Program-made: the position numbers and the translations under genes
In this document: positions 27,983 through 36,039 of the stretch, piece after piece
Layout of the letters: the number at the start of each line of letters is the position of its first letter
Numbering within the stretch: position 1 is the stretch's first letter
DNA from: Geomonas sp. Red32
Lineage (GTDB): Bacteria; Desulfobacterota; Desulfuromonadia; Geobacterales; Geobacteraceae
Reading direction: 5' to 3'
DNA: 64,000 nt
Assembly: GCF_023652955.1 (NCBI RefSeq)
Contig: NZ_JAKLOY010000008.1
Span: forward strand, 124,001-188,000
Notes under the pieces: model-generated
Seen by the model: the letters and a program-made list of their open reading frames with translations, nothing else
Database searches by the model: none
Told to the model about the DNA's origin: nothing

Positions 27983-28588
27983 TTACGGCTTACCGGCAGG
28001 CGGTACGGGCGCGGGTTTACCCGGCTGGCCGGGAGGTACCTGGTCGGGTTTGTCCTTGATCTGGAAGGTGAGGTCGAAGCGCTTGGCCTTGAGCCCCCCC
28101 TGGTCGGCCTGCTCCGAGACCTGGAGCTCCACGTTGGCGAAGGAGCCCGAGGCCTGGAGATTCCTCATGAACTGGGCGATCAGCTCCTCGCTCATGGCGT
28201 AGCCGCCGAGGGCGACCGCGGTGCCGCTCTCGGTGTACTTGGTCACCCAGAGCTGGTCGGGGACCGCGGCGGAAAGCGCCGCCCAGCGGGAGGAGGGGCC
28301 GGTCTTGCCGCGGCGCAGCTGGGCCAGCACGTCGAGCTTCTTCTTGACGTCGGCCTGCAGCTTCTTGAGGTTGTCGATGGCGCCGATCTTGGCCTTGAGG
28401 GACTTGAGCTCGGCGTCGGCCGCCTCGATCCGGTTCTTGGCCACGTTGACCTTGCCGAGCATGATGAAGTACATCATCATTCCGACCAGCAGCACGCCGA
28501 CCATGGAGATGATCAAAAGCGAGATCTGCTGCCTGATGGTCTCTTTCTTCTTGGACGCCCTGACGGGGAGGAGGTTTATCCGTATCAT
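27983..28588 (-). CDS. pilN: Type IV pilus inner-membrane protein PilN
   Basis: 201 residues beginning MIRINLLPVR, the conserved cytoplasmic motif that inserts into PilM. One membrane helix (LLIISMVGVLLVGMMMYFIM), a Lys-rich coiled coil and a PilN periplasmic domain follow, with a Pro-rich tail (PPGQPGKPAPVPP). The start overlaps the pilM stop as ATGA. Its partners are PilM in the cytoplasm and PilO in the periplasm. Confidence 0.94.
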   Translation of the reverse strand: MIRINLLPVRASKKKETIRQQISLLIISMVGVLLVGMMMYFIMLGKVNVAKNRIEAADAELKSLKAKIGAIDNLKKLQADVKKKLDVLAQLRRGKTGPSSRWAALSAAVPDQLWVTKYTESGTAVALGGYAMSEELIAQFMRNLQASGSFANVELQVSEQADQGGLKAKRFDLTFQIKDKPDQVPPGQPGKPAPVPPAGKP

Positions 28589-29637
28589 TTGTCTCCTAAC
28601 CTCCTGGTCGCCAGCCCGACGGCAACCGCCAGCGAGGGAGCGACCTCGTCAAGATACTCCTTGTCGAACTCCTTCTCGCTCACCGCCACGTTCAAGAGCG
28701 GGTTGAGGACCTCCGTCGGGATCTGGAGCCGCTGCTGGACCGCTTCGGCCAGCTGCGGCGTTCTCGCTCCCCCGCCACTCAAAAGGGCCCGGGAGATCTT
28801 CCCTTCTCCGGCCGTGGTGTTGTAGAAATCGAGCGACCGGCGCATCTCCAGCGCGATGGTGTCGTTGACCCGCTGCAGGATCTCCTGGAGTCGCGAGTCG
28901 TCGTTGGCGGCCGCGGTCAGCTTCTTCATCTCGGCGCTCTTGCTGTCGAGACCGAACTGCTTCTGGATCTCCTCGGTGTAGAGGTTGCCCCCCATCTGGA
29001 CGTCGCGGGTGAAGAGCGAGATCCCGTCTCTCACCACGTTGAGGTTCATGATGTTGGCGCCAATGTTGATCAGGGCCACCACGTCGTTGGGATCGACGTT
29101 GTAGTTGACCTCGAAGGCGGTCTGGACCGCGAAGGCGTCCACGTCCACCACGATGAGCTTCAGCCCCGCTTCGGCGAAGACCGCAATGTAGTCGTTGATG
29201 ATGTCCTTCTTGCTGGCCACCAGCAGGACGTTCATCTTCGAGGGGTCCTGCTCGTCGGGGGAGAGGATCTGGAAATCGACATTGACGTCGTTGATGTCGA
29301 ACGGGATGTACTGTTCGGCCTCCCAGTGGATCTGGTCCTCGAGCTCCTCGACCGGCATCACCGGCAGCGAGATCTTCCTGATGATCACCGCGTTGCCGGA
29401 GATGGAGCAGGTGGCCTCCTTGGCCTTGATGTCCAGGTTGGCCAGCAGGGTGCGGATGGTCTCCACGATGGAGGAGCTGTCCATGAGGGTGTTGTCGACG
29501 ATCGCCTCGGGAGGGAGCGGGAGTATCCCCAGGCTCATGAGCTGGTAGCTCCCTTTCGACTCGCGCAGCTGCACGAGCTTCACCGAGTTTGACCCGATAT
29601 CGACACCGACTATGTCCTTCTTCTTGGCGAAAAGCAT
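28585..29637 (-). CDS. pilM: Type IV pilus actin-like ATPase PilM
   Basis: 350 residues of the FtsA/PilM actin-like fold. The phosphate-1 motif is VGVDIGSNSVKLVQL, the phosphate-2 region is VALINIGANIMNLNVV, and the adenosine motif is ALLSGGGARTPQL. It binds the PilN N-terminus on the cytoplasmic side of the pilus machine. It starts about 20 bases after a small XRE-type regulator gene and is the first structural gene of the pilMNOPQ operon. Confidence 0.95.
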   Translation of the reverse strand: MLFAKKKDIVGVDIGSNSVKLVQLRESKGSYQLMSLGILPLPPEAIVDNTLMDSSSIVETIRTLLANLDIKAKEATCSISGNAVIIRKISLPVMPVEELEDQIHWEAEQYIPFDINDVNVDFQILSPDEQDPSKMNVLLVASKKDIINDYIAVFAEAGLKLIVVDVDAFAVQTAFEVNYNVDPNDVVALINIGANIMNLNVVRDGISLFTRDVQMGGNLYTEEIQKQFGLDSKSAEMKKLTAAANDDSRLQEILQRVNDTIALEMRRSLDFYNTTAGEGKISRALLSGGGARTPQLAEAVQQRLQIPTEVLNPLLNVAVSEKEFDKEYLDEVAPSLAVAVGLATRRLGDK

Positions 29638-29658
29638 GGCTTGGTCCTATGGCGGCGG

Positions 29659-29856
29659 TTAGTCCTGAAAAACCTTCTCTTTCTCGGACAGGGAAAAGCC
29701 CAAGGCAAGAAGGATCTTGCGCTTGGTCTCCATTCGGCAGTCCTCGCCCCGCTCGATCCGGTCGATGGTGATCGGCGACACCCCGGCGATACGCGCCAAT
29801 TCGGCCTTGCTCATCAGCCGCTCTTCACGCAACTTCTTGACACTGTTCATGATCAT
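29659..29856 (-). CDS. XRE-family helix-turn-helix regulator
   Basis: A 65-residue protein that is essentially one Cro/C1-type HTH: KLREERLMSKAELARIAGVS followed by the recognition helix PITIDRIERGE, then a C-terminal amphipathic helix ending SEKEKVFQD. It is the promoter-proximal gene of the pilMNOPQ operon with a 21-base gap to pilM, so it may autoregulate the operon. Two possible ATGs (29856 and 29850) exist, neither with a strong Shine-Dalgarno. A stand-alone XRE regulator at this position is retained in related genomes as I recall. Confidence 0.8.
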   Translation of the reverse strand: MIMNSVKKLREERLMSKAELARIAGVSPITIDRIERGEDCRMETKRKILLALGFSLSEKEKVFQD

Positions 29857-29895
29857 AGATGGGACCCGCTAGAGAGTTTGCACAATTTTCGAGCC

Positions 29896-29923
29896 ATTTA
29901 ATCTCAATTACAAAGAATGTCAA
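29896..29923 (-). promoter_or_regulatory. Sigma70-type promoter of the XRE-pilMNOPQ operon
   Basis: On the minus strand TTGACA and TTAAAT are separated by 16 bases, about 40 bases upstream of the XRE start. The surrounding DNA is distinctly AT-rich compared with the rest of the window. Confidence 0.6.
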
Positions 29924-29936
29924 GAAATTACTTCAA

Positions 29937-29948
29937 ATTATGCATAAT
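29937..29948. promoter_or_regulatory. Palindrome ATTATGCATAAT upstream of the pilM operon promoter
   Basis: A perfect 12-base palindrome centred about 20 bases upstream of the -35 element, within AT-rich DNA. The position suits an activator or operator site, possibly for the XRE regulator. This is suggestive only. Confidence 0.4.
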
Positions 29949-30034
29949 TATGTGCCTTATTGAGTCCGGTTAAAGAGAAATAATCGGAAATAGTGCATCA
30001 CAGTGATATCGGACACAACATGTAGGGGTGGGGA

Positions 30035-30658
30035 TCAATAGGCGTACAGCACGGAAAGTTTCGCCTTCTCACGGACGGGTCCGCCCGAGCGGCTGCCCGA
30101 AACGGCGATCGAGTAGAGGATGGGGACGTGGCGGGGGTGGACGATGTCGTCCTTGGAGCTTACCCCCCCTCCGGTGTCGAGGAAGTCGATGCCGCTTTGG
30201 TCGGTGTTGCCGGCCACGGTATCGACGATCTTCGAGGAGACCTGGAAACCGGCGGCGTCGCCTCCCCCCTTGAGCCGGAAGACGGCGTCGGGGGATTCTT
30301 CCGGGTCGCCGGAAACCTGGGCGGGGGTGCAGGAGCTCCACTGGTCGCTTGGGTGGTCGATCTTCTGCCTGAGGCAGACGAACTGGGGGACCTTCAGGCC
30401 GACCAGGGCGAACTCGCGCTCAAGATCCCCGGCCGAGGCGGAGTTGAAGAGCCTGGGGATGAGCTCCTCGGTCATCAGGTCCACCCCTCCCCTCGCCGCC
30501 GCCAGCGCCGTCCGGTACCGCTTCTGCCCGGCGGAGAGTCTCGTCCCGGTGATGACGACGTAGAGCAGCGAAAGGGAGATCACCAGCGCGAGGGTGGTCA
30601 GCATGAGCGCCGTCACCAGGGCGGCCCCCCGCTGGGATGTCGGACGGGAGAGGGACAT
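30035..30658 (-). CDS. PilX-like minor pilin, copy 1
   Basis: 207 residues. The N-terminus RGAALVTALMLTTLALVISLSLLYVV is the PilX_N type hydrophobic helix, lacking the usual FxxxE of class III pilins. Cysteines 95 and 109 (approximate) may form a loop. The protein shares with the copy at 33496-34251 the motif KIVDTVxGNxDxSG, an HxP segment before the last strand, and the terminal LYAY. PilX-type pilins join the minor-pilin priming complex at the pilus tip. It is the last gene of minor-pilin module 1, nine bases after pilW. Confidence 0.82.
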   Translation of the reverse strand: MSLSRPTSQRGAALVTALMLTTLALVISLSLLYVVITGTRLSAGQKRYRTALAAARGGVDLMTEELIPRLFNSASAGDLEREFALVGLKVPQFVCLRQKIDHPSDQWSSCTPAQVSGDPEESPDAVFRLKGGGDAAGFQVSSKIVDTVAGNTDQSGIDFLDTGGGVSSKDDIVHPRHVPILYSIAVSGSRSGGPVREKAKLSVLYAY

Positions 30659-30667
30659 CGTGCCTCC

Positions 30668-31903
30668 TTAGAAGTTCTTGGGCTGGACCACGATGGTGTA
30701 GACCTTCCAGTGGTACTGGCGCCAGTCGGGTGTGAGGAGAGCGAAGGCCTGCTGTCCCCAGCGGCTTCCCAGGACCTTGCCGGTCCCGCGGTCGAGAGCC
30801 GGATCCCCCACCACCAGCGGAAGGTCATCCAGCGGATAACGATACGCAGGCTCCCTTTTCCCCTGCTGGGCGAGGAGGTAGAGACGGATCTCCTTCACCC
30901 TCTCCCGGACCTCCTCCGCCGAGGCCGCGTCCTGCAGTCCCTCGCCCAAGTCGCTTACGTGGTAGCCGTTATCAAGCAGGTAAATCACCTGCAGGTCGGC
31001 CACGCAGTCGAGCAGCGGATAATAGGCGGGACGGTCGCTGTTCTGGCTGATGACGGTCTTGTAGAGGGTGCCGGTACCCCGTGCGCAGAGCGGGGATCCG
31101 CCGTCATTGAGCGGCGAGGATTTGATGAAGTAGTCGGCCCGGTTGTAGGGATAGCTCAGGGGAACGAGCTTTCCCGAATCGTCCCGCCGGGCGATGCCGT
31201 AGACGAGAAAGCGGTCCTCGGGGGCAGAGGGGGTGAAATCCTGGGGGATGGGGGTGTTGAAATGGAGGGTGAAGGCCACCGGAGAAGCGCTCGACGAGGT
31301 ACCTTCGCCGGTGGAGACGGTCGTTGCCACCAGCGTCCGGGTGGGGCCCTGGCCGGTTACCTCGCTTTTAAGCACTACCGCCCGGTCGCCGTTGCCAGGC
31401 ACGAGCTCGGTGGCGGACTTGCTCGGCTTCACCACGGCTCCGGCGGCTCCCCAGGTCAGGTAACTCCACCCCTGCGAGGCGGTCGACATGCCGAGTGCGC
31501 TCCCCTTCAAGACCAGGTAGTCCGAGCCGTTCATCCCGGCGTTGTCGCCGCTCGCCACCGCCCGCGGCGGCCTGGGCACCTTGCTCACGGGGTCGACATC
31601 CTCGTAGATGTCGACCTTGGTGCCGGGATAGCCGTCCACCATGATCTTGCCGAGGCAGGTCTCGCGGTACGCGATCCCGGCGGGAAGCGACCAGGGGAGC
31701 CCCATCCCGGCCGATTCCAGGTCGATGCGGAGCACCTCAAGACCGATGAGCCCGCCGATGTCGGTCTCCGCATTCTTGCTGGCCTGGGCCGAGCTGGTGA
31801 CGATCCGGTTGAAGGAGGCCGAGATGACGGTCATGACCACCGAAAAGATCAGCATCGCCACCACCAGCTCCACCAGCGTGTAACCGTGCAGGCCGCCTCT
31901 CAT
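30668..31903 (-). CDS. PilW-like minor pilin, copy 1
   Basis: 411 residues. The prepilin leader is MRGGLHG followed by YTLVELVVAMLIFSVVMTVI, with Glu at mature position 5 and PilD cleavage after Gly. Signature PilW features: GLEVLRIDLESAGMGLPW near residue 55 and DCVADLQVIYLL late. The C-terminus HWKVYTIVVQPKNF matches copy 2 (HWKVYKLVIRPKNL). Large minor pilins of this type sit in the tip complex with PilY1. It follows pilV with a three-base gap. Confidence 0.88.
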   Translation of the reverse strand: MRGGLHGYTLVELVVAMLIFSVVMTVISASFNRIVTSSAQASKNAETDIGGLIGLEVLRIDLESAGMGLPWSLPAGIAYRETCLGKIMVDGYPGTKVDIYEDVDPVSKVPRPPRAVASGDNAGMNGSDYLVLKGSALGMSTASQGWSYLTWGAAGAVVKPSKSATELVPGNGDRAVVLKSEVTGQGPTRTLVATTVSTGEGTSSSASPVAFTLHFNTPIPQDFTPSAPEDRFLVYGIARRDDSGKLVPLSYPYNRADYFIKSSPLNDGGSPLCARGTGTLYKTVISQNSDRPAYYPLLDCVADLQVIYLLDNGYHVSDLGEGLQDAASAEEVRERVKEIRLYLLAQQGKREPAYRYPLDDLPLVVGDPALDRGTGKVLGSRWGQQAFALLTPDWRQYHWKVYTIVVQPKNF

Positions 31904-31906
31904 GTC

Positions 31907-32287
31907 TCACCTTTTCTGGAAGGAGTAGATCTGGTGGGTACTGCTCACATTATGGAAGCCCCAGGTCACCGTCACCGTCAGCCGGTAGTCGTTACTCTTG
32001 TCGTGCATCGGGGTCTGGTCCCTCACCACCGTAAAGGCGTGATCGATGCCGTTCACGCTCTTTCTGGCCACCGTCATGGAAGAAAAGCCGCTGTTGGCCC
32101 GGATCGAGTTCATCTGCTCCTCAGCCACCATCATCGCCTCTTCCCGGAGCCGGTTGCGGGTGTTGTGCTGAAGGGCCACCACGATGGATTGCAGAAGCCC
32201 CAAAAGCCCGACCGTCAGGATCAGGATGGCCATCATCAGCTCCACGAGGGTGAAGCCCCGGTTATCGCGATGTGACGGATTCGCCAT
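31907..32287 (-). CDS. PilV-like minor pilin, copy 1
   Basis: 126 residues. Prepilin leader (MANPSHRDNRG) then FTLVELMMAILILTVGLLGLLQS, with cleavage expected between Gly and Phe and Glu5 present. The GLLGLLQS segment is typical of PilV. The ATG at 32287 is preferred over a GTG at 32296 because of the GGGAAG spacing. It overlaps the upstream fimT gene by 26 bases. Confidence 0.85.
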   Translation of the reverse strand: MANPSHRDNRGFTLVELMMAILILTVGLLGLLQSIVVALQHNTRNRLREEAMMVAEEQMNSIRANSGFSSMTVARKSVNGIDHAFTVVRDQTPMHDKSNDYRLTVTVTWGFHNVSSTHQIYSFQKR

Positions 32288-32741
32288 GGCAGTCACTTCC
32301 CGAAGCGAGTTTGCCGATCCTCACCCTGATGTTCCCCACCACCACGCTATCCACCGCCGCCCCCTCCCCTCCCTCCGTGCAGATGGTCCGCTCGTTCTCG
32401 GTGGTTCCCGTCTCGTCGAAATCGAGCACGTTGCCGGTCTTGCTCTGGACGACCGGATAATCAAGCACCCTGACGTCAACGGGCTCGGCACCGCCATCGC
32501 GGTCGGTGGCCGTCGAGTAGGTCTCCAGCCTAGTCGGGTAGACCTTGAGACGGACCGGCCGGCGCTGGTAGATGGCGGTGGCCTTGACCCGCATGATGTC
32601 CGCCTGGATCCCCCTGGCCTGCGACTCGACCTGGTAATTCCGGAAGTACTCCCTGAAGCGGAGGGTTCCCACCGCGAGGAGAATGGCGATGATGCCGATC
32701 ACCACCATCATCTCGACCAGCGAATAACCGCGCTCGTCCAT
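32262..32741 (-). CDS. FimT/GspH-like minor pilin, copy 1
   Basis: 159 residues. Leader MDERG then YSLVEMMVVIGIIAILLAVG, a class III prepilin N-terminus with Glu5. The segment after the helix (YQVESQARGIQADIMRVKATAIYQR) is the GspH/FimT pattern. It is the first gene of minor-pilin module 1 and lies 286 bases downstream of the TonB-like gene. Confidence 0.85.
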   Translation of the reverse strand: MDERGYSLVEMMVVIGIIAILLAVGTLRFREYFRNYQVESQARGIQADIMRVKATAIYQRRPVRLKVYPTRLETYSTATDRDGGAEPVDVRVLDYPVVQSKTGNVLDFDETGTTENERTICTEGGEGAAVDSVVVGNIRVRIGKLASGSDCHGESVTSR

Positions 32742-32944
32742 AACGCCCCCCGGCTGTGGGACTTCGGCCGCGGCCGGCAGCGCCGCCCCTGGCTGGTTAA
32801 TTTTGGGATTCGAAAAGGGATAGAAAGAGATTAATCACGCTTAATATTAACACGGCGGGAGGGTGAAGAAAGGGCCGCCCGAATTTGCCATAGAAAGAAT
32901 GGTGAATTCACGCGGCCCTGCGGGGAGAAGAACGCCGGCCGGCG

Positions 32945-32969
32945 GAAAAGGCGTTGAAGAAGCCTTTTC
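32945..32969 (-). terminator. Possible terminator between the TonB-like gene and minor-pilin module 1
   Basis: An 8-bp stem GAAAAGGC / GCCTTTTC with a nine-base loop. The T-run is inside the stem end rather than after it, so efficiency is uncertain. Confidence 0.45.
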
Positions 32970-33027
32970 TTGGGGGGCGGAGACGTGCCGGTGTTGCGGA
33001 AGTGGAGGGAACGTTTTGCCGCGGCAG

Positions 33028-33453
33028 CTACTGCGAGCTGCTGTAGCGCCCCCACCCTGTCCATCGTTTCTGCGGATACGGCACGGGAAGCGGGGCCGCC
33101 ATCCCACCGCCGCCCCCCCCTCCACCCGTACCGGTCGAGCGATTGGTGGAGTTGCCGGACTGGAAGCTTCCCCGGTCGAAGTAAGACGGTACCCTCGGGG
33201 TGACAACGGGAACCGGTACCCGCGGAGTGGGGACCGGCACCGGCAGGGGCGGAGGAGCCGCCTGCGGTGCCGCATTGGCAGGCCCCGCGTCGCCGGGAAG
33301 ACCGGGAGCGTAGCTCCCTACCTCGATGACCATTTCCTCGTGCGGTGGGTTGTCGTTGCGGTGCCGCCAGAAGTAGGCTCCGACGGCTGCGTGAAAGATC
33401 AGCGACCAGACGAGGAACTCACGCAGATTTTTGTCGAACGGAAGAAGGGCCAA
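33028..33453 (-). CDS. TonB-like single-pass membrane protein lacking the TonB C-terminal domain
   Basis: 141 residues: a short basic N-terminus, one membrane helix (EFLVWSLIFHAAVGAYFW), then a long Pro-rich region (PPPLPVPVPTPRVPVPVV) and a Gly-rich end with eight consecutive glycines. This is the layout of a TonB/TolA N-terminus, but there is no C-terminal TonB fold. The only start is TTG at 33453, which has AAGGAG upstream at a slightly long distance. It is placed between the two minor-pilin modules on the same strand. It may be a remnant or a spacer-type accessory protein. Confidence that it is expressed is moderate. Confidence 0.5.
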   Translation of the reverse strand: MALLPFDKNLREFLVWSLIFHAAVGAYFWRHRNDNPPHEEMVIEVGSYAPGLPGDAGPANAAPQAAPPPLPVPVPTPRVPVPVVTPRVPSYFDRGSFQSGNSTNRSTGTGGGGGGGGMAAPLPVPYPQKRWTGWGRYSSSQ

Positions 33454-33495
33454 AAAGGATGATGCTCCTTGCGAAAAGGACGGAGTGGCGCCACC

Positions 33496-34251
33496 TCAGT
33501 ACGCGTAGAGGAAGGAAAGGTCGGCGGTCTCGCTTGGGTTGTTCGACCGTTCCGCCTGGACTTCGATCCTGAAAACATACGGGATATGCTGCGGTGCGAT
33601 GTTGCTCTGGGTCTCGGCCACCCCGGAGCCCATGAGGCTCGTCCCGCTCATGTCCGAGTTCCCCGGGACGGTGTCCACGATCTTGGAGAAGACGGTGAAG
33701 GCGGGAGCCCCGGAGGCCCCAGGCACCGTGAACTTGAAGTCGGGAAGATCCTTAGGCTTGAGCGAAGTGGCGGTCACAGCTCCCCCCGGACTGGGACAAA
33801 CGGTGCTCCAGGCGGGCCCGTACCCACTCCCCATTCCCCCGGTGACCAGCTGACCGCTGGGCGAGCTGGTCAGCTTGGCACTCAGGCACTGGGCAGCGAC
33901 CGTCGCCGAACCGTAGTTCGGGCCGAAGGCGAGGTCGTTGAGGCCACTGAAATTGGAGGCGATAGTCTGGAAAGTCTGGGCGATGGTGGCAGTGCTCCCG
34001 CTGGCGATGGCCTGGTTGATGACGTCGCCGCTCATGAGCATCTGGGGGATCAGATCCTTCATGATCATGTCGCTTCCGCCGTAGGAGGCCTGGAGGGCGG
34101 ACTTGTAACTCTTTACCATGCCGCTTTGCTTGGTGGCCACCGTCATGAGGTAGAGGGCGCACAGGATCACCACCAGCGCCAGGAAGGTGAGCATGAGCGA
34201 TGTGACGAGGGCGATGCCCTGCTCCTCTTTTAGTTTCTTCACAGCCTTCAT
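33496..34251 (-). CDS. PilX-like minor pilin, copy 2
   Basis: 251 residues. N-terminus KLKEEQGIALVTSLMLTFLALVVILCALYLM is a PilX_N-type helix. Shared with copy 1 are KIVDTVPGNSDMSG, HIPYVFRIEV and the terminal FLYAY, so the two are paralogues. Insertions rich in Ser, Gly and Thr make copy 2 longer. The ATG at 34251 is chosen for its GAGGGA and because the frame upstream to 34326 overlaps pilW. It is the last gene of minor-pilin module 2. Confidence 0.82.
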   Translation of the reverse strand: MKAVKKLKEEQGIALVTSLMLTFLALVVILCALYLMTVATKQSGMVKSYKSALQASYGGSDMIMKDLIPQMLMSGDVINQAIASGSTATIAQTFQTIASNFSGLNDLAFGPNYGSATVAAQCLSAKLTSSPSGQLVTGGMGSGYGPAWSTVCPSPGGAVTATSLKPKDLPDFKFTVPGASGAPAFTVFSKIVDTVPGNSDMSGTSLMGSGVAETQSNIAPQHIPYVFRIEVQAERSNNPSETADLSFLYAY

Positions 34252-34288
34252 GGTGTTCCCTCGTGCAAAGCGACTGGTATCTAATGGT

Positions 34289-35599
34289 TTACTGGTTGGA
34301 GACCAGGTTCTTCGGACGGATGACAAGCTTGTAAACCTTCCAGTGGTAATGAGTCATCTCGGGGGGGAGCGTATAGGTCGCCAGCGTCGAACCAAGCGGC
34401 GTGGCCCCCTCCTCGCTTGAGTACATGTTGATGGGAATCGACGAACTGGTGTAGCTCTGGTCCTTGTTGCCGTCCTGGGCGAGGATGTAGACCTTTATCA
34501 CCTTGAGCTTGGTCCGGATCTGCGCGGGATCCCCTACCGCCGACAGCATCTGTGCGGAAAGCGTTGTAAGGTCCGGCGTGGGCGAAACGGAGCAGCTGAT
34601 CCCTGCTCCGGCGAGGTTGGTCCAGGTATCTACCATGCCGGAGCCGGTCTTGGTGGCGTCAGAAACCATGGTTCCGGAAGAGTCGAACATGTTCCAGCCA
34701 AGCACCACCCGCATCGCCGCCACGCAGTCGAGGACCGGCTGGTATTCCAGGTTCCCCCCCTGCGGATCGTGCCGCACCACGCCACGGTAGAGGATACCGG
34801 TATGGGGGGCGCAGTAGGCGGGAAGCTTCCCGGCGGTGGTTGGAGTCGCCACCATGTAGTCGACCCTGTTGAAGGGCATGCGGGGGACGGTGCCGCTTCC
34901 CCCCAACCCGTAGATATAGACGACGTCCTGCGGAGTCAGCGGGCTGAAGGAAGCGGGGAGACCGCTGGGGGAATAGGTGGTCCAGAACCTTCCGGTAGAA
35001 TCTTTCAGCAGATCGTACCCCCCCGTGGTGGAGCTGATGGAACGGTCCAGCGCGATGACCGCGTCGCCGGCGTTGAGGTTACTTCCGACGGTCGGCCACG
35101 TTTTGGGGGCTTTCGGGGGAGCCGAGGTGTAGTTGAGATACGACCAGTTCTGCGCTGCCGGTTGGGTACCGAGCGAGCTCCCCTTGATGGCGAGGTAGTC
35201 GCTGTTCCCGAGCGACTGGTAACTGACGCCGTCGCTGCCGACATCGGTGGCGATCCCGGCGTTGGCGGTCCCCACCAGCGCGCGGGGGATCCTGCCGGCC
35301 GTGGCGCTGTCGTTAAGGGCCGCGGCCAGCGTATGGGCACCGTCGACCTCGGAATAGTTGGGAACTCCGCTGATGTTGTAGGAAGTGGGGAGGCCGAACC
35401 CCGCCGCCGAGAGATCGTGCCGCATCATCTCCAAGCCGACCATCCCCGAAATGTTGCTCTCCTCGCTTTTCATCAAGCCGGAAGAGAACTTCAGCAAGGC
35501 GGAAAAGGAGTTTGCCACGACCATGATGACCACCGAGAAGATGGCCATCGTCATCACCATCTCGATGAGCGAAAAGCCTTTTTCCGACCTAAGCCTCAT
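34289..35599 (-). CDS. PilW-like minor pilin, copy 2
   Basis: 436 residues from the ATG at 35599, giving the leader MRLRSEKG before FSLIEMVMTMAIFSVVIMVV with Glu5. An upstream ATG at 35641 overlapping the pilV stop (TGATG) would add 14 residues and cannot be excluded. PilW features shared with copy 1 are GLEMMRHDLSAAGFGLP, DCVAAMRVV and HWKVYKLVIRPKNL. Large minor pilin of the tip complex. Confidence 0.87.
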   Translation of the reverse strand: MRLRSEKGFSLIEMVMTMAIFSVVIMVVANSFSALLKFSSGLMKSEESNISGMVGLEMMRHDLSAAGFGLPTSYNISGVPNYSEVDGAHTLAAALNDSATAGRIPRALVGTANAGIATDVGSDGVSYQSLGNSDYLAIKGSSLGTQPAAQNWSYLNYTSAPPKAPKTWPTVGSNLNAGDAVIALDRSISSTTGGYDLLKDSTGRFWTTYSPSGLPASFSPLTPQDVVYIYGLGGSGTVPRMPFNRVDYMVATPTTAGKLPAYCAPHTGILYRGVVRHDPQGGNLEYQPVLDCVAAMRVVLGWNMFDSSGTMVSDATKTGSGMVDTWTNLAGAGISCSVSPTPDLTTLSAQMLSAVGDPAQIRTKLKVIKVYILAQDGNKDQSYTSSSIPINMYSSEEGATPLGSTLATYTLPPEMTHYHWKVYKLVIRPKNLVSNQ

Positions 35600-35640
35600 C
35601 CGTAAAAACCTCGTTTTCAACAGCTGGCTCCGGTTTCCCA

Positions 35641-36039
35641 TCACTTGCTCACCATGGTGGCCAAGTTCTGGCTGTATTGTGCCCCTTTGTACCGCCAGGT
35701 GACCCGGATCTGGAGATCGGTGGAACTGGGGGATACGTAGACATGGGTGCGTACCGAGGAGTAGGTGGCCTGGGCCATCCCGTTGTTGATGGAGCGGGGC
35801 TGGCTGCTGCTCCGGCTCCAGGGCTGGGCCTGGCTCACCGAAAGGTTGGTGAAGGGCTGGTTCACCTCGTGGGCCATCAGCTCATCGCCGAAGGTCATCC
35901 CCTCGGCCCGGAGGGTATCCTTCATGCCGTTGCCGATCGCCACATAGACCGACTGGAACAGGCCGAGGAGCCCCACCGAAAGGATGAGGACCGCGACCAG
36001 CAACTCGATCATGGTGAACCCTTTTTCACTTGAGGACAC
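35641..36039 (-). CDS. PilV-like minor pilin, copy 2
   Basis: 132 residues. Leader MSSSEKG then FTMIELLVAVLILSVGLLGLFQS, with Glu5 and the same GLLGLxQS block as copy 1. The start is GTG with a GGGGGG tract upstream. It overlaps the end of fimT by 14 bases, indicating coupled translation. Confidence 0.86.
   Translation of the reverse strand: MSSSEKGFTMIELLVAVLILSVGLLGLFQSVYVAIGNGMKDTLRAEGMTFGDELMAHEVNQPFTNLSVSQAQPWSRSSSQPRSINNGMAQATYSSVRTHVYVSPSSTDLQIRVTWRYKGAQYSQNLATMVSK

Noticed and set aside
29942-29956. A sigma54-like element (GGCAC then ATGC) upstream of the pilM operon
   Set aside because: The GG-to-GC spacing is 11 rather than 10 bases, and a good sigma70 promoter lies just downstream.
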